Source: Skermanella aerolata KACC 11604
GTDB lineage: Bacteria; Pseudomonadota; Alphaproteobacteria; Azospirillales; Azospirillaceae
Reading direction: 5' to 3'
Assembly (NCBI RefSeq): GCF_000936425.1
Contig: NZ_AVFK01000016.1
Span: forward strand, 101,928-165,927
DNA length: 64,000 nucleotides
Part shown: positions 26,779 to 36,053 of the stretch, piece by piece
Numbering within the stretch: the stretch's first letter is position 1
How the letters are laid out: each line of letters opens with the position of its first letter
Position numbers and translations under genes: made by a program
Notes under the pieces: model-generated
The model's database searches: none
Told to the model about the DNA's origin: nothing
The model's input: only the letters and a program-made list of their open reading frames with translations

Positions 26779-27926
26779 TGGCGACGTCGTCGGCTACCGC
26801 ATCGCCGCTCCCCCAGGACCGTTTCCTTGGCATGAAGATCACGCCGATCACCCGGCGGCGGCTTCATAACTTCAAGGCCAACCGGCGCGGCTTCTGGTCG
26901 CTGTGGATCTTCCTGATCCTGTTCACGCTCAGCCTGTTCGCCGAGTTCATCGCCAACGACAAGCCCCTGCTGGTCCGCTACGACGGTAATTTCTACGCGC
27001 CCGTCTTCACGGTCTATCCGGAAACCACCTTCGGCGGGGAGTTCGAGACCCAGGCCGACTACCGCGACCCCTTCGTCCAGGACCTGATAAACGAGAAGGG
27101 CTGGATGGTCTGGCCGCCGATCCGCTACTCGTATCGGACGATCAACTACAACCTGTCGGTCCCGGCGCCGGCTCCACCCTCGACCGAGAACTGGCTGGGC
27201 ACTGACGATCAGGGCCGCGACGTGGTTGCCCGGCTGATCTACGGCTTCCGGATCTCCATCCTATTCGGGCTGACGCTGACCATCCTGTCCTCGATCGTCG
27301 GGATCGCGGCCGGCGCCGTGCAGGGCTATTTCGGCGGAACCACCGACCTGCTGTTCCAGCGCTTCATCGAAGTCTGGTCCGGTCTGCCGACGCTCTACCT
27401 GCTGATCATCCTAGCCAGCGTCGTGGAGCCGAACTTCTGGTGGCTGCTTGGGCTTCTGCTGCTGTTCTCCTGGATGAGCCTCGTCGGCGTCGTCCGGGCG
27501 GAGTTCCTGCGTGCCCGCAACTTCGACTATGTCCGGGCGGCCCGCGCGCTGGGGGCGGGGGACGCGCTGATCATGTTCCGCCACGTCCTGCCCAACGCCA
27601 TGGTGGCGACGCTGACCTTCATGCCGTTCATCCTGAACGGCTCGATCACGACCCTGACTGCGTTGGACTTCTTAGGATTCGGCTTGCCGCCCGGCTCGCC
27701 CTCCCTTGGCGAGTTGCTGGCGCAGGGTAAGGCCAACCTCCAGGCGCCCTGGCTCGGCCTGACCGCGTTCTTCACCCTCGCGATCATGCTGAGCCTGCTG
27801 ATCTTCATCGGGGAAGCGGTACGCGATGCCTTCGACCCGCGCAAGACCGTAGGGCCGCTGCCGGGCACCGGCTCCGCCTTGAAGCCGTCGGCAAGACCAG
27901 TGGCGAAGAAGGCCGCCGCCGAATGA
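26778..27926 (+). CDS. yejE: Microcin C/oligopeptide ABC transporter permease, YejE type
   Basis: About 382 residues. The second permease of the pair. The N-terminal segment RRRLHNFKANRRGFWSLWIF, the long periplasmic loop after TM1 with NWLGTDDQGRDVVARLIYG, and the EAA region VRAARALGAGDALIMFRHVL are YejE/DppC features. ATG at 26778 overlaps the yejB stop; a GTG one codon earlier is possible. It pairs with YejB as the channel. Confidence 0.92.
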   Translation: MATSSATASPLPQDRFLGMKITPITRRRLHNFKANRRGFWSLWIFLILFTLSLFAEFIANDKPLLVRYDGNFYAPVFTVYPETTFGGEFETQADYRDPFVQDLINEKGWMVWPPIRYSYRTINYNLSVPAPAPPSTENWLGTDDQGRDVVARLIYGFRISILFGLTLTILSSIVGIAAGAVQGYFGGTTDLLFQRFIEVWSGLPTLYLLIILASVVEPNFWWLLGLLLLFSWMSLVGVVRAEFLRARNFDYVRAARALGAGDALIMFRHVLPNAMVATLTFMPFILNGSITTLTALDFLGFGLPPGSPSLGELLAQGKANLQAPWLGLTAFFTLAIMLSLLIFIGEAVRDAFDPRKTVGPLPGTGSALKPSARPVAKKAAAE

Positions 27927-27960
27927 CGACACCAATAACTTGCCAGCAGGAACGCAGGTC

Positions 27961-29583
27961 ATGAGCGAGCTTCTTTCCGTCCGCGACCTGTCCGTCGATT
28001 TCCGGCTTTCCGGCAGCACGATGCATGCGGTCAAAAGCGTGTCGTTCGACATCAAGCCGGGCGAGACGATGGCGCTGGTTGGCGAATCCGGTTCCGGCAA
28101 GTCGGTGACCGCGCTGTCGATCCTCCAGCTTCTGCCCTATCCCGTGGCGGACCACCCCGGCGGCAGCATCCGCTTCAAGGGGACCGAACTGGTCGGCGCC
28201 GACGAGAAGACCCTGCGCGAGGTGCGCGGTGACCGGATCTCCATGATCTTCCAGGAGCCGATGACCTCGCTCAACCCGCTGCACAGCATCGAGAAGCAGA
28301 TCAACGAGACCCTGTTCCTGCACAAGGGCCTGACCCGCTCGGCCGCCCGCAAGCGGACGCTGGAACTGCTGCGGCTGGTAGGTTTGCCGGAAGCGGAAAA
28401 GCGCTTGGCCGCCTATCCGCACGAGTTGTCCGGCGGCCAGCGCCAGCGCGTCATGATCGCAATGGCGCTCGCCAATGAGCCCGACCTGCTGATCGCGGAC
28501 GAACCGACCACCGCCCTCGACGTGACGATCCAGGCCCAGATCCTGGAACTGCTGAAGGACCTGCAACGCCGCTTCGGCATGGCGCTGCTGCTGATCACCC
28601 ACGATCTCGGCATCGTCCGCAAGATGGCCGACCATGTCTGCGTCATGAACCACGGCGAGATCGTCGAGAAGGGCACCAACGCCGCCCTGTTCGCCGGCCC
28701 CAAGCACCCCTACACCCAGCGCCTGCTGGCGGCGGAGCCCAAGGGCAACCCGGCGCCGCCGCCGGCCAATGCGGCGGATGTCATGACCGCGCGCGACATC
28801 AAGGTCCATTTCCCGATCAAGAAGGGCCTGCTGCGCCGGACCGTCGATTACGTCCGCGCGGTCGATGGCATCGACGTGACAGTGCGGGAAGGGCACACGG
28901 TCGGAGTCGTCGGCGAATCCGGGTCCGGCAAGACCACGCTGGGGCTGGCGCTGCTCCGCCTCCACGCCAGCCAGGGCGCCATCCGCTTCGACGGCAAGGA
29001 CATCCAGGGTTGGCAGTCCGCCAAGATGCGGCCGCTCCGCCGCGAGATGCAGGTAGTCTTCCAGGACCCCTACGGCAGCCTCAGCCCCCGCCTGTCGGTC
29101 GCCCAGATCATTGGCGAGGGGCTGAAGATCCATGGCATCGGCAGCGGCAAGGAACGCGAGGCGATGATCGCGAAGTCGCTGGAGGAAGTCGGCCTCGACC
29201 CGTCCAGCCGCAACCGCTACCCGCACGAGTTCTCCGGCGGTCAGCGCCAGCGCATCGCCATCGCCCGCGCCATGGTGCTGAAACCCCGTTTCGTCGTGCT
29301 GGACGAGCCGACCTCGGCGCTCGACATGTCGGTCCAGGCCCAGATCGTCGATCTGCTGCGCGACCTCCAGGTCCGCCACAACCTCGCCTATCTGTTCATC
29401 AGCCACGACCTGAAGGTGGTCAGGGCGCTGTCCAACGACGTGCTGGTGATGAAGGACGGCAAGGTGGTCGAGTCGGGTCCGACCCGCCAGATCTTCGAGG
29501 CGCCCCAGCAGGCATACACCCGCGCGCTGATAGCAGCGGCGCTCAACCTCGTGGCGGTCAAAACCGGCGACGTACGGATGTGA
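27961..29583 (+). CDS. yejF: Double ABC ATPase of the peptide importer, YejF type
   Basis: About 540 residues with two complete ATPase domains. The first has Walker [14 protein letters not shown], signature [15 protein letters not shown] and Walker [14 protein letters not shown]. The second has [28 protein letters not shown] and [12 protein letters not shown]. Each half contains an oligopeptide-transporter C-terminal motif ([12 protein letters not shown] in the first). It energises the YejBE permease. ATG at 27961 is preferred with GCAGG upstream. It ends the operon and is followed by a palindromic repeat. Confidence 0.93.
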   Translation: MSELLSVRDLSVDFRLSGSTMHAVKSVSFDIKPGETMALVGESGSGKSVTALSILQLLPYPVADHPGGSIRFKGTELVGADEKTLREVRGDRISMIFQEPMTSLNPLHSIEKQINETLFLHKGLTRSAARKRTLELLRLVGLPEAEKRLAAYPHELSGGQRQRVMIAMALANEPDLLIADEPTTALDVTIQAQILELLKDLQRRFGMALLLITHDLGIVRKMADHVCVMNHGEIVEKGTNAALFAGPKHPYTQRLLAAEPKGNPAPPPANAADVMTARDIKVHFPIKKGLLRRTVDYVRAVDGIDVTVREGHTVGVVGESGSGKTTLGLALLRLHASQGAIRFDGKDIQGWQSAKMRPLRREMQVVFQDPYGSLSPRLSVAQIIGEGLKIHGIGSGKEREAMIAKSLEEVGLDPSSRNRYPHEFSGGQRQRIAIARAMVLKPRFVVLDEPTSALDMSVQAQIVDLLRDLQVRHNLAYLFISHDLKVVRALSNDVLVMKDGKVVESGPTRQIFEAPQQAYTRALIAAALNLVAVKTGDVRM

Positions 29584-29608
29584 GGTAGCCCAGATCGTTT
29601 GTCCGCGC

Positions 29609-29677
29609 GGAGTTGTTGGGCCACAGCCCAACCTACCGGCTCCTTCTTCGTAGGTTGGGCCGTGGCCCAACAACTCC
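29609..29677. repeat. Palindromic element with 28-bp arms after yejF
   Basis: The arms 29609-29636 and 29650-29677 are reverse complements over 28 bp with one mismatch and a 13-bp centre. Each arm is itself nearly palindromic (GTTGGGCCAC next to GGCCCAAC), so the element could fold as two side hairpins or one long stem. The core is shared with the element at 44073-44125. It lies 26 bp after the yejF stop and may end its transcript. Confidence 0.88.
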
Positions 29678-29834
29678 GCCATGGCTGAAAGTCGCCCGAC
29701 AGGTCGGAACTTTCCCGAAAACCCTATCAACGGCTTCATCATGCTGCGCCGCAGCAAGTTATTATATGCTTAAGTAATTTGCCGGATATTACCCGGTGTC
29801 GCCTCCTCTCCAGGGCAGATTGCGTGGCTCACCG

Positions 29835-31046
29835 ATGTCTAACCCGGTCACCGGCCACAGTGCCGATTATATCGCCGAGCTGAAGAAGCGCCTGAACTCT
29901 CACCGAAAATGGGTGAACGGCGTGCGTGGCGGCATAAACGCCGATCTCAGCTTCTACGATATGTCGCAGCTTCCGCTTGCCGGCGTGGCTTTGCGCAACG
30001 CCAAGCTCGTCGGCGCGAGTTTCGCCGGCAGCAACCTGTCCAAGTCAGACCTCAAGGCCACCGTCCTGATGATGGCGGACCTCGAAGGAGCCAATCTTTC
30101 CGGGGCCGACCTGCTGGGCGCCGACCTGCGCGGCGCCTGCCTCAACGGCGCCAATCTGGCGGAAGCCAACCTTGCCGGCGCCGATCTCCGCACCGGGTCG
30201 CTGGGAGCAGTCTCCACCAAGCGTCAGCCCCTTTCCGCAATGCCCCTGAGCCGGCGCACCGAACTGGTCGATGCCAATCTCAGCCGCGCGATCCTGGTCG
30301 GATCGAACCTGGGGAACTGCGACCTGACCGGCGCCGAACTGGTCGATGCCGATCTTTCCGGCGCCGATCTGACCGGCGCAATCCTGGTCTCGACCGATCT
30401 CTCGGGCGCCACGCTGAAGAACACGACGCTGGCGGGAGCGCTGCTGTGCGGCGCGCTGCTGGATGAAGAGACCATCGCCGACATGGCGCGGCACGGCATC
30501 AACCCGGAAGGCAACCTCGTCCCGCTGGGTGAGCGGCTGTTCGAACTGCTGTCGCTGCATCAGGACTGGCTCGACAGCGAAGGCCGCACCGGACAGCGGC
30601 TGGAACTCGACCTCGCCGACCTCAGCGGCGCTCCGCTGGGAGAGGTCGATCTGTCCGCCGCCAAGATCCAGCGCTGCAACCTCCGCAATGCCAATCTCTC
30701 AGGCACCAACCTGATGATGGCGGATCTCAGCTACTGCAACCTGACGGGCGCCGACCTGCGCGGCGCCAACCTGTCCGGATGCAGCCTGCGCCGGGTCAAC
30801 CTGACACGGGCTACCCTGCTCGACAGCATCCTGCTGAGCGTCCAGGTGGCGGCGTCGGACCGGGCGTGGCCGACCAACCTGCAATACGCCCGCCTGAACG
30901 ACGCCGACCTCCGCTGCCGCTCCGCCGACGGCGTCATCCTCCGCTTCGCCGACATGACCGGCGCCAAGGTCAACATGGCCCTTATGAAGGGCAGCGACAC
31001 CAGCGGCGCCAAGATGCCGACGACAAGGGTACCGGCTGCCGTATAA
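29835..31046 (+). CDS. Pentapeptide-repeat protein with two repeat blocks
   Basis: About 403 residues. The first block (about 50-210) and second block (about 260-385) consist of A(D/N)LxX pentapeptides such as ADLEGANLSGADLLGADLRG and ANLMMADLSYCNLTG-type runs, predicting right-handed quadrilateral beta-helices. The blocks are split by a helical linker near LFELLSLHQDWLDSEG. The N-terminus is charged and lacks a signal peptide, so it should be cytoplasmic. Pentapeptide proteins can mimic DNA or act as scaffolds, but no specific role is visible. ATG at 29835 (MSNPVTG) is preferred over 29796. Confidence 0.85.
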   Translation: MSNPVTGHSADYIAELKKRLNSHRKWVNGVRGGINADLSFYDMSQLPLAGVALRNAKLVGASFAGSNLSKSDLKATVLMMADLEGANLSGADLLGADLRGACLNGANLAEANLAGADLRTGSLGAVSTKRQPLSAMPLSRRTELVDANLSRAILVGSNLGNCDLTGAELVDADLSGADLTGAILVSTDLSGATLKNTTLAGALLCGALLDEETIADMARHGINPEGNLVPLGERLFELLSLHQDWLDSEGRTGQRLELDLADLSGAPLGEVDLSAAKIQRCNLRNANLSGTNLMMADLSYCNLTGADLRGANLSGCSLRRVNLTRATLLDSILLSVQVAASDRAWPTNLQYARLNDADLRCRSADGVILRFADMTGAKVNMALMKGSDTSGAKMPTTRVPAAV

Positions 31047-31115
31047 GGATTGACGCGGCAAGACACACCTAGCGGAGAGGAAGCCGCCGCATCATCTCTG
31101 CGAGGAAAACGAACC

Positions 31116-31439
31116 ATGCCGAACGACGCGCGTATCACCAAAGTATCGTTGAGCGACCTGAAGGCGAGGGACAGGAAGAGTAAGACCGATTGGGCCGAAG
31201 TCGATGCTCTGACAGACGAGGATATAGAACGTGCGGTTGCCGACGATCCCGACGCCGCCCCGATCCTCGACGAGGCATGGTTCAAGTCCGCTAAGCTGAC
31301 CATGCCGGCCAAGAAGCTGATTTCGTTGCGCCTCGATGCCGATGTAGTCGATTACTTCAAGGGCGGCGGCAGCCGCTATCAGTCTCGGATGAACGCGATG
31401 TTGCGCGCTTTCATGGAACATAGCAGGAAGACCGGATAA
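31116..31439 (+). CDS. BrnA-family antitoxin-like protein without a visible BrnT partner
   Basis: About 107 residues. The segments DWAEVDALTDEDIERAVADD, DAAPILDEAWF and KKLISLRLDADVVDYFKGGG followed by YQSRMNAMLRAFME match BrnA antitoxins, whose C-terminus is a ribbon-helix-helix DNA-binding domain. BrnA normally sits directly after brnT, a RelE-fold ribonuclease toxin. Here the 69 bp before it contain no toxin gene and the preceding gene is a pentapeptide protein. ATG at 31116 has GAGGA about 10 bp upstream. It may be a solitary regulator or the remnant of a module. Confidence 0.82.
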   Translation: MPNDARITKVSLSDLKARDRKSKTDWAEVDALTDEDIERAVADDPDAAPILDEAWFKSAKLTMPAKKLISLRLDADVVDYFKGGGSRYQSRMNAMLRAFMEHSRKTG

Positions 31440-31485
31440 GCGGAAAACGCACCCGTCGCCTTCTCACGCCTCATCGCAAGCATCG

Positions 31486-31505
31486 GCTTGCCGTATCGGG
31501 CAAGC
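31486..31505. terminator. Hairpin downstream of the BrnA-like gene
   Basis: GCTTGCC and GGCAAGC form a perfect 7-bp stem around a 6-base loop, 46 bp after the BrnA-like stop and 52 bp before ghrA. No T-tract follows, so intrinsic termination is only possible, not shown. Confidence 0.35.
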
Positions 31506-31557
31506 TGTGAGAGGACTTTACGATTCTTGATTCGTAGAGTCCGAAGGTTTGCAGCCG

Positions 31558-32484
31558 ATGGCGATCCTGTTCCTGTCCCCGTCCGATAGTTCCGCCGAAT
31601 GGCTTCCGGAACTGCATCGCCAGCTTCCCGACCGCGAGGTGCGGGTATGGCCCGATATCGGCGATCCCTACGACATCGACTACGCCATGATCTGGCGCCC
31701 TCCGGCCGGCGTGCTGAAGCAGTTGCCGAACCTGAAGGTCATGCTGTCGCTGGGGGCCGGGGTGGACGGCGTCCTGAGCGATCCCGAACTGCCGGACCTG
31801 CCGCTGGTCCGCATGGTCGAGCCGGGGCTGACCGAGGGCATGACCGAGTTCGTCGTGCTCCAGGTGCTGCACTGGCATCGCCAGATGGAAGCCTACCGGG
31901 CACAGCAGCGCGACGGTGTCTGGCGGCAGTTGCCGCAGAAGCTGGCGCGGGAGCGTCGGGTCGGCATCCTCGGCCTCGGTGTCCTTGGGGCCGATGCGGC
32001 GCGGGTACTGACGGAGCTTCGGTTCGACGTGGCCGGCTGGAGCCGGTCGGCGCGGGACCTGCCGGGAATGACCTGCTTCCACGGCGCCGCCGGTCTGGCC
32101 GCCTTCCTGGCCCAAACCGAGATCCTAGTCTGCCTGCTTCCGCTGACGGAGGAGACCGCCGGCATCCTCAACTGGGAAACGCTGGCCGCCCTGCCGAAGG
32201 GCGCCTGCGTCGTCAATGTCGCGCGCGGCGGACACGTCAACGAGGCGGACATGCTGGCCGCTCTCGACAGCGGCCATATCACCGGCGCCAGCCTTGACGT
32301 CTTCGGCCAGGAACCGCTGTCGCCCGATCACCCGTTCTGGAGCCATGAACGGGTGATCGTGACCCCCCATGTCGCCGCCGTGACCCACGCCAGGACGTCG
32401 GTCGGTCACCTCGCGGAGCAGATCCGGCGGTTCGAAGCCGGAGAACCGCTGGAAAACCTGGTGGACCGCAAGCGAGGCTACTGA
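31558..32484 (+). CDS. Glyoxylate/hydroxypyruvate reductase A-type 2-hydroxyacid dehydrogenase
   Basis: About 308 residues. A D-2-hydroxyacid dehydrogenase of the GhrA branch that reduces glyoxylate or hydroxypyruvate with NAD(P)H. The Rossmann motif is VGILGLGVLGADAARVL, followed by the NADPH-favouring WSRSAR. The catalytic Arg is in VNVARGGHVNE, the Glu in FGQEPL and the His in VTPHVAA. ATG at 31558 is chosen with GAAGG upstream; a TTG at 31549 is in frame. It converges on the NlpC/P60 gene with no gap. Confidence 0.9.
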   Translation: MAILFLSPSDSSAEWLPELHRQLPDREVRVWPDIGDPYDIDYAMIWRPPAGVLKQLPNLKVMLSLGAGVDGVLSDPELPDLPLVRMVEPGLTEGMTEFVVLQVLHWHRQMEAYRAQQRDGVWRQLPQKLARERRVGILGLGVLGADAARVLTELRFDVAGWSRSARDLPGMTCFHGAAGLAAFLAQTEILVCLLPLTEETAGILNWETLAALPKGACVVNVARGGHVNEADMLAALDSGHITGASLDVFGQEPLSPDHPFWSHERVIVTPHVAAVTHARTSVGHLAEQIRRFEAGEPLENLVDRKRGY

Positions 32485-33330
32485 TCAGGCGATCCTTCGC
32501 ACGCCGGTAATCTGCGCGCCCCGCGCCACCACCTCGGCCAACGGCTCTTCCGTCACCATCATGTGGAAGGCGTTGGCGTGCAGCAGCAGGTCAGGCCCCG
32601 TCATGATCCCGACATGGCCGGGGAAGAAGACGATGTCGCCGCGCCGCAGGGCACTGACGTCTGCCACCGCCTCGCCGATCGCCTGCGCCTGCTGGTCGCT
32701 GTCGCGTGGCACTGTCAGGCCGGCGGCATCCAGCGCTACCTGTACGAGACCGGAACAATCCAATCCCATGCTGGTCTTGCCGCCCCACAGGTAAGGCGCG
32801 CCGGTCAGCTTGCGCGCCGTCGCCACATAGTCCGGTGCGACCTCGTCCAGCCCGGCCAGATGCTTCATGAAGACCCAGCCGCCCTGTTCAAGCTCGGCGA
32901 AGCCGTTGGTCTCGCCGGTCACCGCGACGCGGGAGGTCAGGCTAAGCACGTCGAGCGTCGGGCTTTTGAGATCCGGCTCCGGAAACAGGAACGTCCGGAT
33001 GGCGCTGACCCGATGGGTCGGCACCGGGGTTTCGCCCCACAGCGTGTCGAGGCGCAGGTAGCCGACATAGCCGTCGGTCTCGATCTGGCCCCAGACCCAG
33101 CCGTCATGCTCCTCGTAGACGGTGACCGTTTCGCCGAACAGCGCCTGTGTCGTCTGGCGGGCCTCGAAGTCCGGCTGTGCCTTGACCGTTGCGAAGCCGG
33201 TACGAAGCTGGCACGGCACGCCTTCGATGAATCGTTCGGCCTGAACGAGGCCTTCCAGATGCGCCGCCGCCAGATCGGGGCGGTAAGGATTAGTCCGGGG
33301 ATCCGGCAAGGACAAGCTCATTGGATGCAT
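32485..33330 (-). CDS. NlpC/P60 (C40) cell-wall peptidase with SH3-like domains
   Basis: 281 residues. The C-terminal NlpC/P60 domain shows the triad region: LDCSGLVQ (Cys), GHVGIM (His) and HANAFH (third polar residue). It cleaves peptide cross-links of peptidoglycan, usually D-Glu-mDAP bonds. The N-terminal half contains two SH3b-like segments, with EEHDGWVWGQIETDGYVGYL and ELEQGGWVFMKHL. No signal peptide is visible, so it may act on imported or recycled muropeptides. The start overlaps the end of the upstream marR gene by about 40 bp. Confidence 0.9.
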   Translation of the reverse strand: MHPMSLSLPDPRTNPYRPDLAAAHLEGLVQAERFIEGVPCQLRTGFATVKAQPDFEARQTTQALFGETVTVYEEHDGWVWGQIETDGYVGYLRLDTLWGETPVPTHRVSAIRTFLFPEPDLKSPTLDVLSLTSRVAVTGETNGFAELEQGGWVFMKHLAGLDEVAPDYVATARKLTGAPYLWGGKTSMGLDCSGLVQVALDAAGLTVPRDSDQQAQAIGEAVADVSALRRGDIVFFPGHVGIMTGPDLLLHANAFHMMVTEEPLAEVVARGAQITGVRRIA

Positions 33331-33730
33331 CCTCCGGCAAAGGTTGCGGTGGGATATCCACAGGGCCGGCCCCCGCTTCCACGGTAGCTTCCGCCATCGC
33401 GGCCTGCTGCGACGTCAGCACCAGCTGGGAGAATTCCGTCAGGAACACCGATCCCTTGACGGTGCGCTGAACCAGCACGTTCCGCCGGTCGGCGTCGTCG
33501 CGTTTGCGCCGGACGAAGCCCAGCCGTCCTAGCCGGTCGAGCGCCCTGCTGATCGCCGGCTTCGAAATGCTGAGAGTGCCGGCGAGTCCGCGCACCGTAT
33601 GGGGCGGCGGCGTCAGGTAGACGGTCAGGAGCAGGGCTAATTGACGCGACGACAGATCCGGGCCGGCCTGTTTCACACTCGAAACGAGAACATTGCGCCA
33701 AAGATCGAGGGCTTGGAGCTTGTGAGGCAT
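33290..33730 (-). CDS. MarR-family winged-helix regulator
   Basis: About 146 residues. The winged helix is visible as SRQLALLLTVYL, VRGLAGTLSISKPAISRALD and LGFVRRKRDDADRRNVLVQ, the usual MarR helix-turn-helix and wing. The C-terminus is Pro/Glu-rich. ATG at 33730 has GGGAG upstream. Its coding end overlaps the peptidase start by about 40 bp in another frame, a tight coupling. An inverted repeat 10 bp upstream of its start may be its operator. Confidence 0.85.
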   Translation of the reverse strand: MPHKLQALDLWRNVLVSSVKQAGPDLSSRQLALLLTVYLTPPPHTVRGLAGTLSISKPAISRALDRLGRLGFVRRKRDDADRRNVLVQRTVKGSVFLTEFSQLVLTSQQAAMAEATVEAGAGPVDIPPQPLPEDASNELVLAGSPD

Positions 33731-33739
33731 TTCGTGACT

Positions 33740-33766
33740 CCCGATACACCACCCGGACGTATCGGG
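33740..33766. promoter_or_regulatory. Inverted repeat upstream of marR, downstream of the aminopeptidase
   Basis: CCCGATAC and GTATCGGG are perfect 8-bp arms around 11 bp. It lies between the aminopeptidase stop (33811) and the marR start (33730), all on the minus strand. It could be a MarR operator or a terminator of the upstream gene; there is no T-run. Confidence 0.45.
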
Positions 33767-33810
33767 TCGCAACCGGGAATCTGCCGAAACGATCCCTTTT
33801 GAGCAAGAGT

Positions 33811-35196
33811 TTAAGCGCTTTTGGCATAGCGGCTCTCCAAATAAGAGTAAACCGCACGCATACCCAAGGCTTCACCCCCTTCGGGCCGTCCCGGTTTGGA
33901 CGACGGATTCCATGCCATGACGTCCAGGTGCGCCCAGGGTGTGGTCTTCTCGACGAATCGCTCCAGGAACAAGGCCGCAAGGATAGCCCCCGCGAACGGT
34001 CCACTTCCGACGTTGTTGAGGTCGGCCACCTTGCTGTCCAGCAGCTTGGCGTAGGGCTGATGCAAGGGCAGGCGCCACATCGGATCGGACTGCGACTCGG
34101 CCGCCTTCAGCAGCCCGTCAGCCAGGGCATCGTCGTTGCTGAACAGCGCCGGAAGCTCCGTGCCCAGCGCGACTCGGGCGGCGCCGGTCAGGGTGGCGAA
34201 GTCGATGATCACCTCTGGCTTGTCGTTCACCGCTTTGGCCAGCGCGTCGCACAGGACCAGGCGGCCCTCGGCGTCGGTATTGCCGACCTCGACGGTCAGC
34301 CCCTTGCGGGTCGCCAGCACGTCGAGCGGACGGAAGGCGTCGCCGGAGACGGAGTTTTCGACCGCCGGGATCAGCACACGCAACCGGACCGGCAGTTCCG
34401 CCATCATGATCATCCGGGCGACGCCCAGCACATGGGCTGCCCCGCCCATGTCCTTCTTCATCAGCAGCATGCCGCTGGACGGCTTCAGGTCCAGGCCGCC
34501 GGTATCGAAGCAGACGCCTTTGCCGACCAGAGTCACGCCCGGCGCGTCCTTGTCGCCCCATGTCAGGTCGATCAGCCGGGGCGCCCGCGTGCTGGCCCGG
34601 CCGACGGCGTGGATGGCCGGATAGTTCTTCTTGAGCAGGTCGTCACCGACGATCACCTTGACCTTGGCGTTGAACTCGTCGCCCAGCGTCTCGGCCGCTT
34701 GGGCAAGCTCCTCCGGTCCCATGTCGCTGGCGGGGGTGTTGATCAGGTCACGGACCAGATACGTCGCCGTGGCGATCCGCTCGACTTCGGCGCGGTCGGC
34801 CCGTTCCGGCCATGCCAGCGTCGCGAAGGTCTTGCCGTTGCCGGACTTGTAGCGGGTGAAGGCGTAGGTGCCCAGCGCCCAGCCAAGCGCCGCGCGCGTC
34901 GCCGTTTCACGGTCGAGATCGGCGTCGATATGATAATCGCCTGGGGGCAGCGATGCCGGAAGGCCGCCATAAGCCCAGAAGTCCGCCGCATCGATGCCGG
35001 CCAGCACGCGGGCGAAGCCGCCATCGGCGCCGGGCAGGAGCGCCGTCTTGCCCGGCTCCCCCTTGAAGCCGATGCCGGAGACCCAGGCGCGGACCGTCGC
35101 CGGCTGGCCGGACAGCCAGCTTTCCAGGCCATCCTTGGTTACGGGGGTGAGCGGAACCGAATCGGCGCCGGCGATGGGGCGCAGGTGGGTCAGCAA
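33811..35196 (-). CDS. Leucyl aminopeptidase (M17 family)
   Basis: 461 residues. A two-metal cytosolic aminopeptidase releasing N-terminal residues. The metal and catalytic signatures are LVGKGVCFDTGGLDLK, MKKDMGGAA, and the M17 hallmark NTDAEGRLVL. The N-terminal domain is shorter than PepA, as in the smaller alphaproteobacterial M17 paralogues. It precedes marR and the NlpC peptidase on the same strand, suggesting a peptide or cell-wall-peptide recycling unit. Confidence 0.94.
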   Translation of the reverse strand: MLTHLRPIAGADSVPLTPVTKDGLESWLSGQPATVRAWVSGIGFKGEPGKTALLPGADGGFARVLAGIDAADFWAYGGLPASLPPGDYHIDADLDRETATRAALGWALGTYAFTRYKSGNGKTFATLAWPERADRAEVERIATATYLVRDLINTPASDMGPEELAQAAETLGDEFNAKVKVIVGDDLLKKNYPAIHAVGRASTRAPRLIDLTWGDKDAPGVTLVGKGVCFDTGGLDLKPSSGMLLMKKDMGGAAHVLGVARMIMMAELPVRLRVLIPAVENSVSGDAFRPLDVLATRKGLTVEVGNTDAEGRLVLCDALAKAVNDKPEVIIDFATLTGAARVALGTELPALFSNDDALADGLLKAAESQSDPMWRLPLHQPYAKLLDSKVADLNNVGSGPFAGAILAALFLERFVEKTTPWAHLDVMAWNPSSKPGRPEGGEALGMRAVYSYLESRYAKSA

Positions 35197-35402
35197 GTCA
35201 CTGTTCCTTCATGGCGAGGACGGGTAGAAGCCACATATGCGGCCCAAGGATGCAATGTTCTCCAACATGGCCTGCCGGGCTGCCTCTGAAAAGCCTGAAG
35301 CGCCGGATGGCTTCATGGAGTATCCACAGGATGCTTTCAGCATGGGCTGGTAACAACTAATCTCCCGCGAAATCATCAATCCAGAAGAAACCGGCGGACA
35401 AT

Positions 35403-36047
35403 ATGAGCGATCTTACCCTCGTCATCGGCAATAAAGCCTCATCATCGTGGTCATTGCGTCCCTGGCTGGCGCTGAAGCAGATCGGCGTGCCGTTCGACGA
35501 GATCACCATTCCCCTGCGCCAGCCGGAAACCAAGGCCGAAATCCTGCGGTATTCGCCGGCCGGCAAGGTCCCGGTGCTGATCGACGGCGACCTGACCGTT
35601 TATGATTCGATGGCGATCCTGGAGTATCTGGCGGAAACCTACCCCGAGGCGGGGCTGTGGCCCGACGATCGGGGAGCCCGCGCCGTCGCCCGCTCGATCG
35701 CGGCGGAAATGCATTCCGGTTTCGTCGATCTGCGCCGGAACATGCCGATGGACGTGACCGACAAGCATCCGCAGGAGGGACGTACGCCCGAATCCCTGGC
35801 CGATATCGCCCGCATCACCCAGGTTTGGCGCGACGCCAGGGCCCGTTTCGGCGCCGACGGTCCGTTCCTGTTTGGCCGGTTCTCGGCAGCCGACGCCATG
35901 TACGCGCCGGTCTGCACGCGACTTGATACATATTGCGTCGAGCTGGACGAGGTTTCGCAGGCGTACGTCTCCACCGTGCTAGGCCTGCCCGCCATGCGCG
36001 AATGGTATGCCGCCGGCGCCGCGGAGCCATGGGGCGCGCTGCTCTGA
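35403..36047 (+). CDS. Glutathione S-transferase family protein
   Basis: 214 residues. The thioredoxin-like N-terminal domain starts LTLVIGNKASSSWSLRPWLA, where the Ser-Ser-Trp-Ser region provides the thiolate-stabilising residue, and contains GKVPVLIDGDLTVYDSMAIL with the conserved cis-Pro and Asp-Ser glutathione contacts. The C-terminal helical domain includes FLFGRFSAADAMYAPV, the N-capping motif. It ends 6 bp before the convergent TAXI gene stop. The substrate is not known. Confidence 0.9.
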   Translation: MSDLTLVIGNKASSSWSLRPWLALKQIGVPFDEITIPLRQPETKAEILRYSPAGKVPVLIDGDLTVYDSMAILEYLAETYPEAGLWPDDRGARAVARSIAAEMHSGFVDLRRNMPMDVTDKHPQEGRTPESLADIARITQVWRDARARFGADGPFLFGRFSAADAMYAPVCTRLDTYCVELDEVSQAYVSTVLGLPAMREWYAAGAAEPWGALL

Positions 36048-36053
36048 GCTCGC

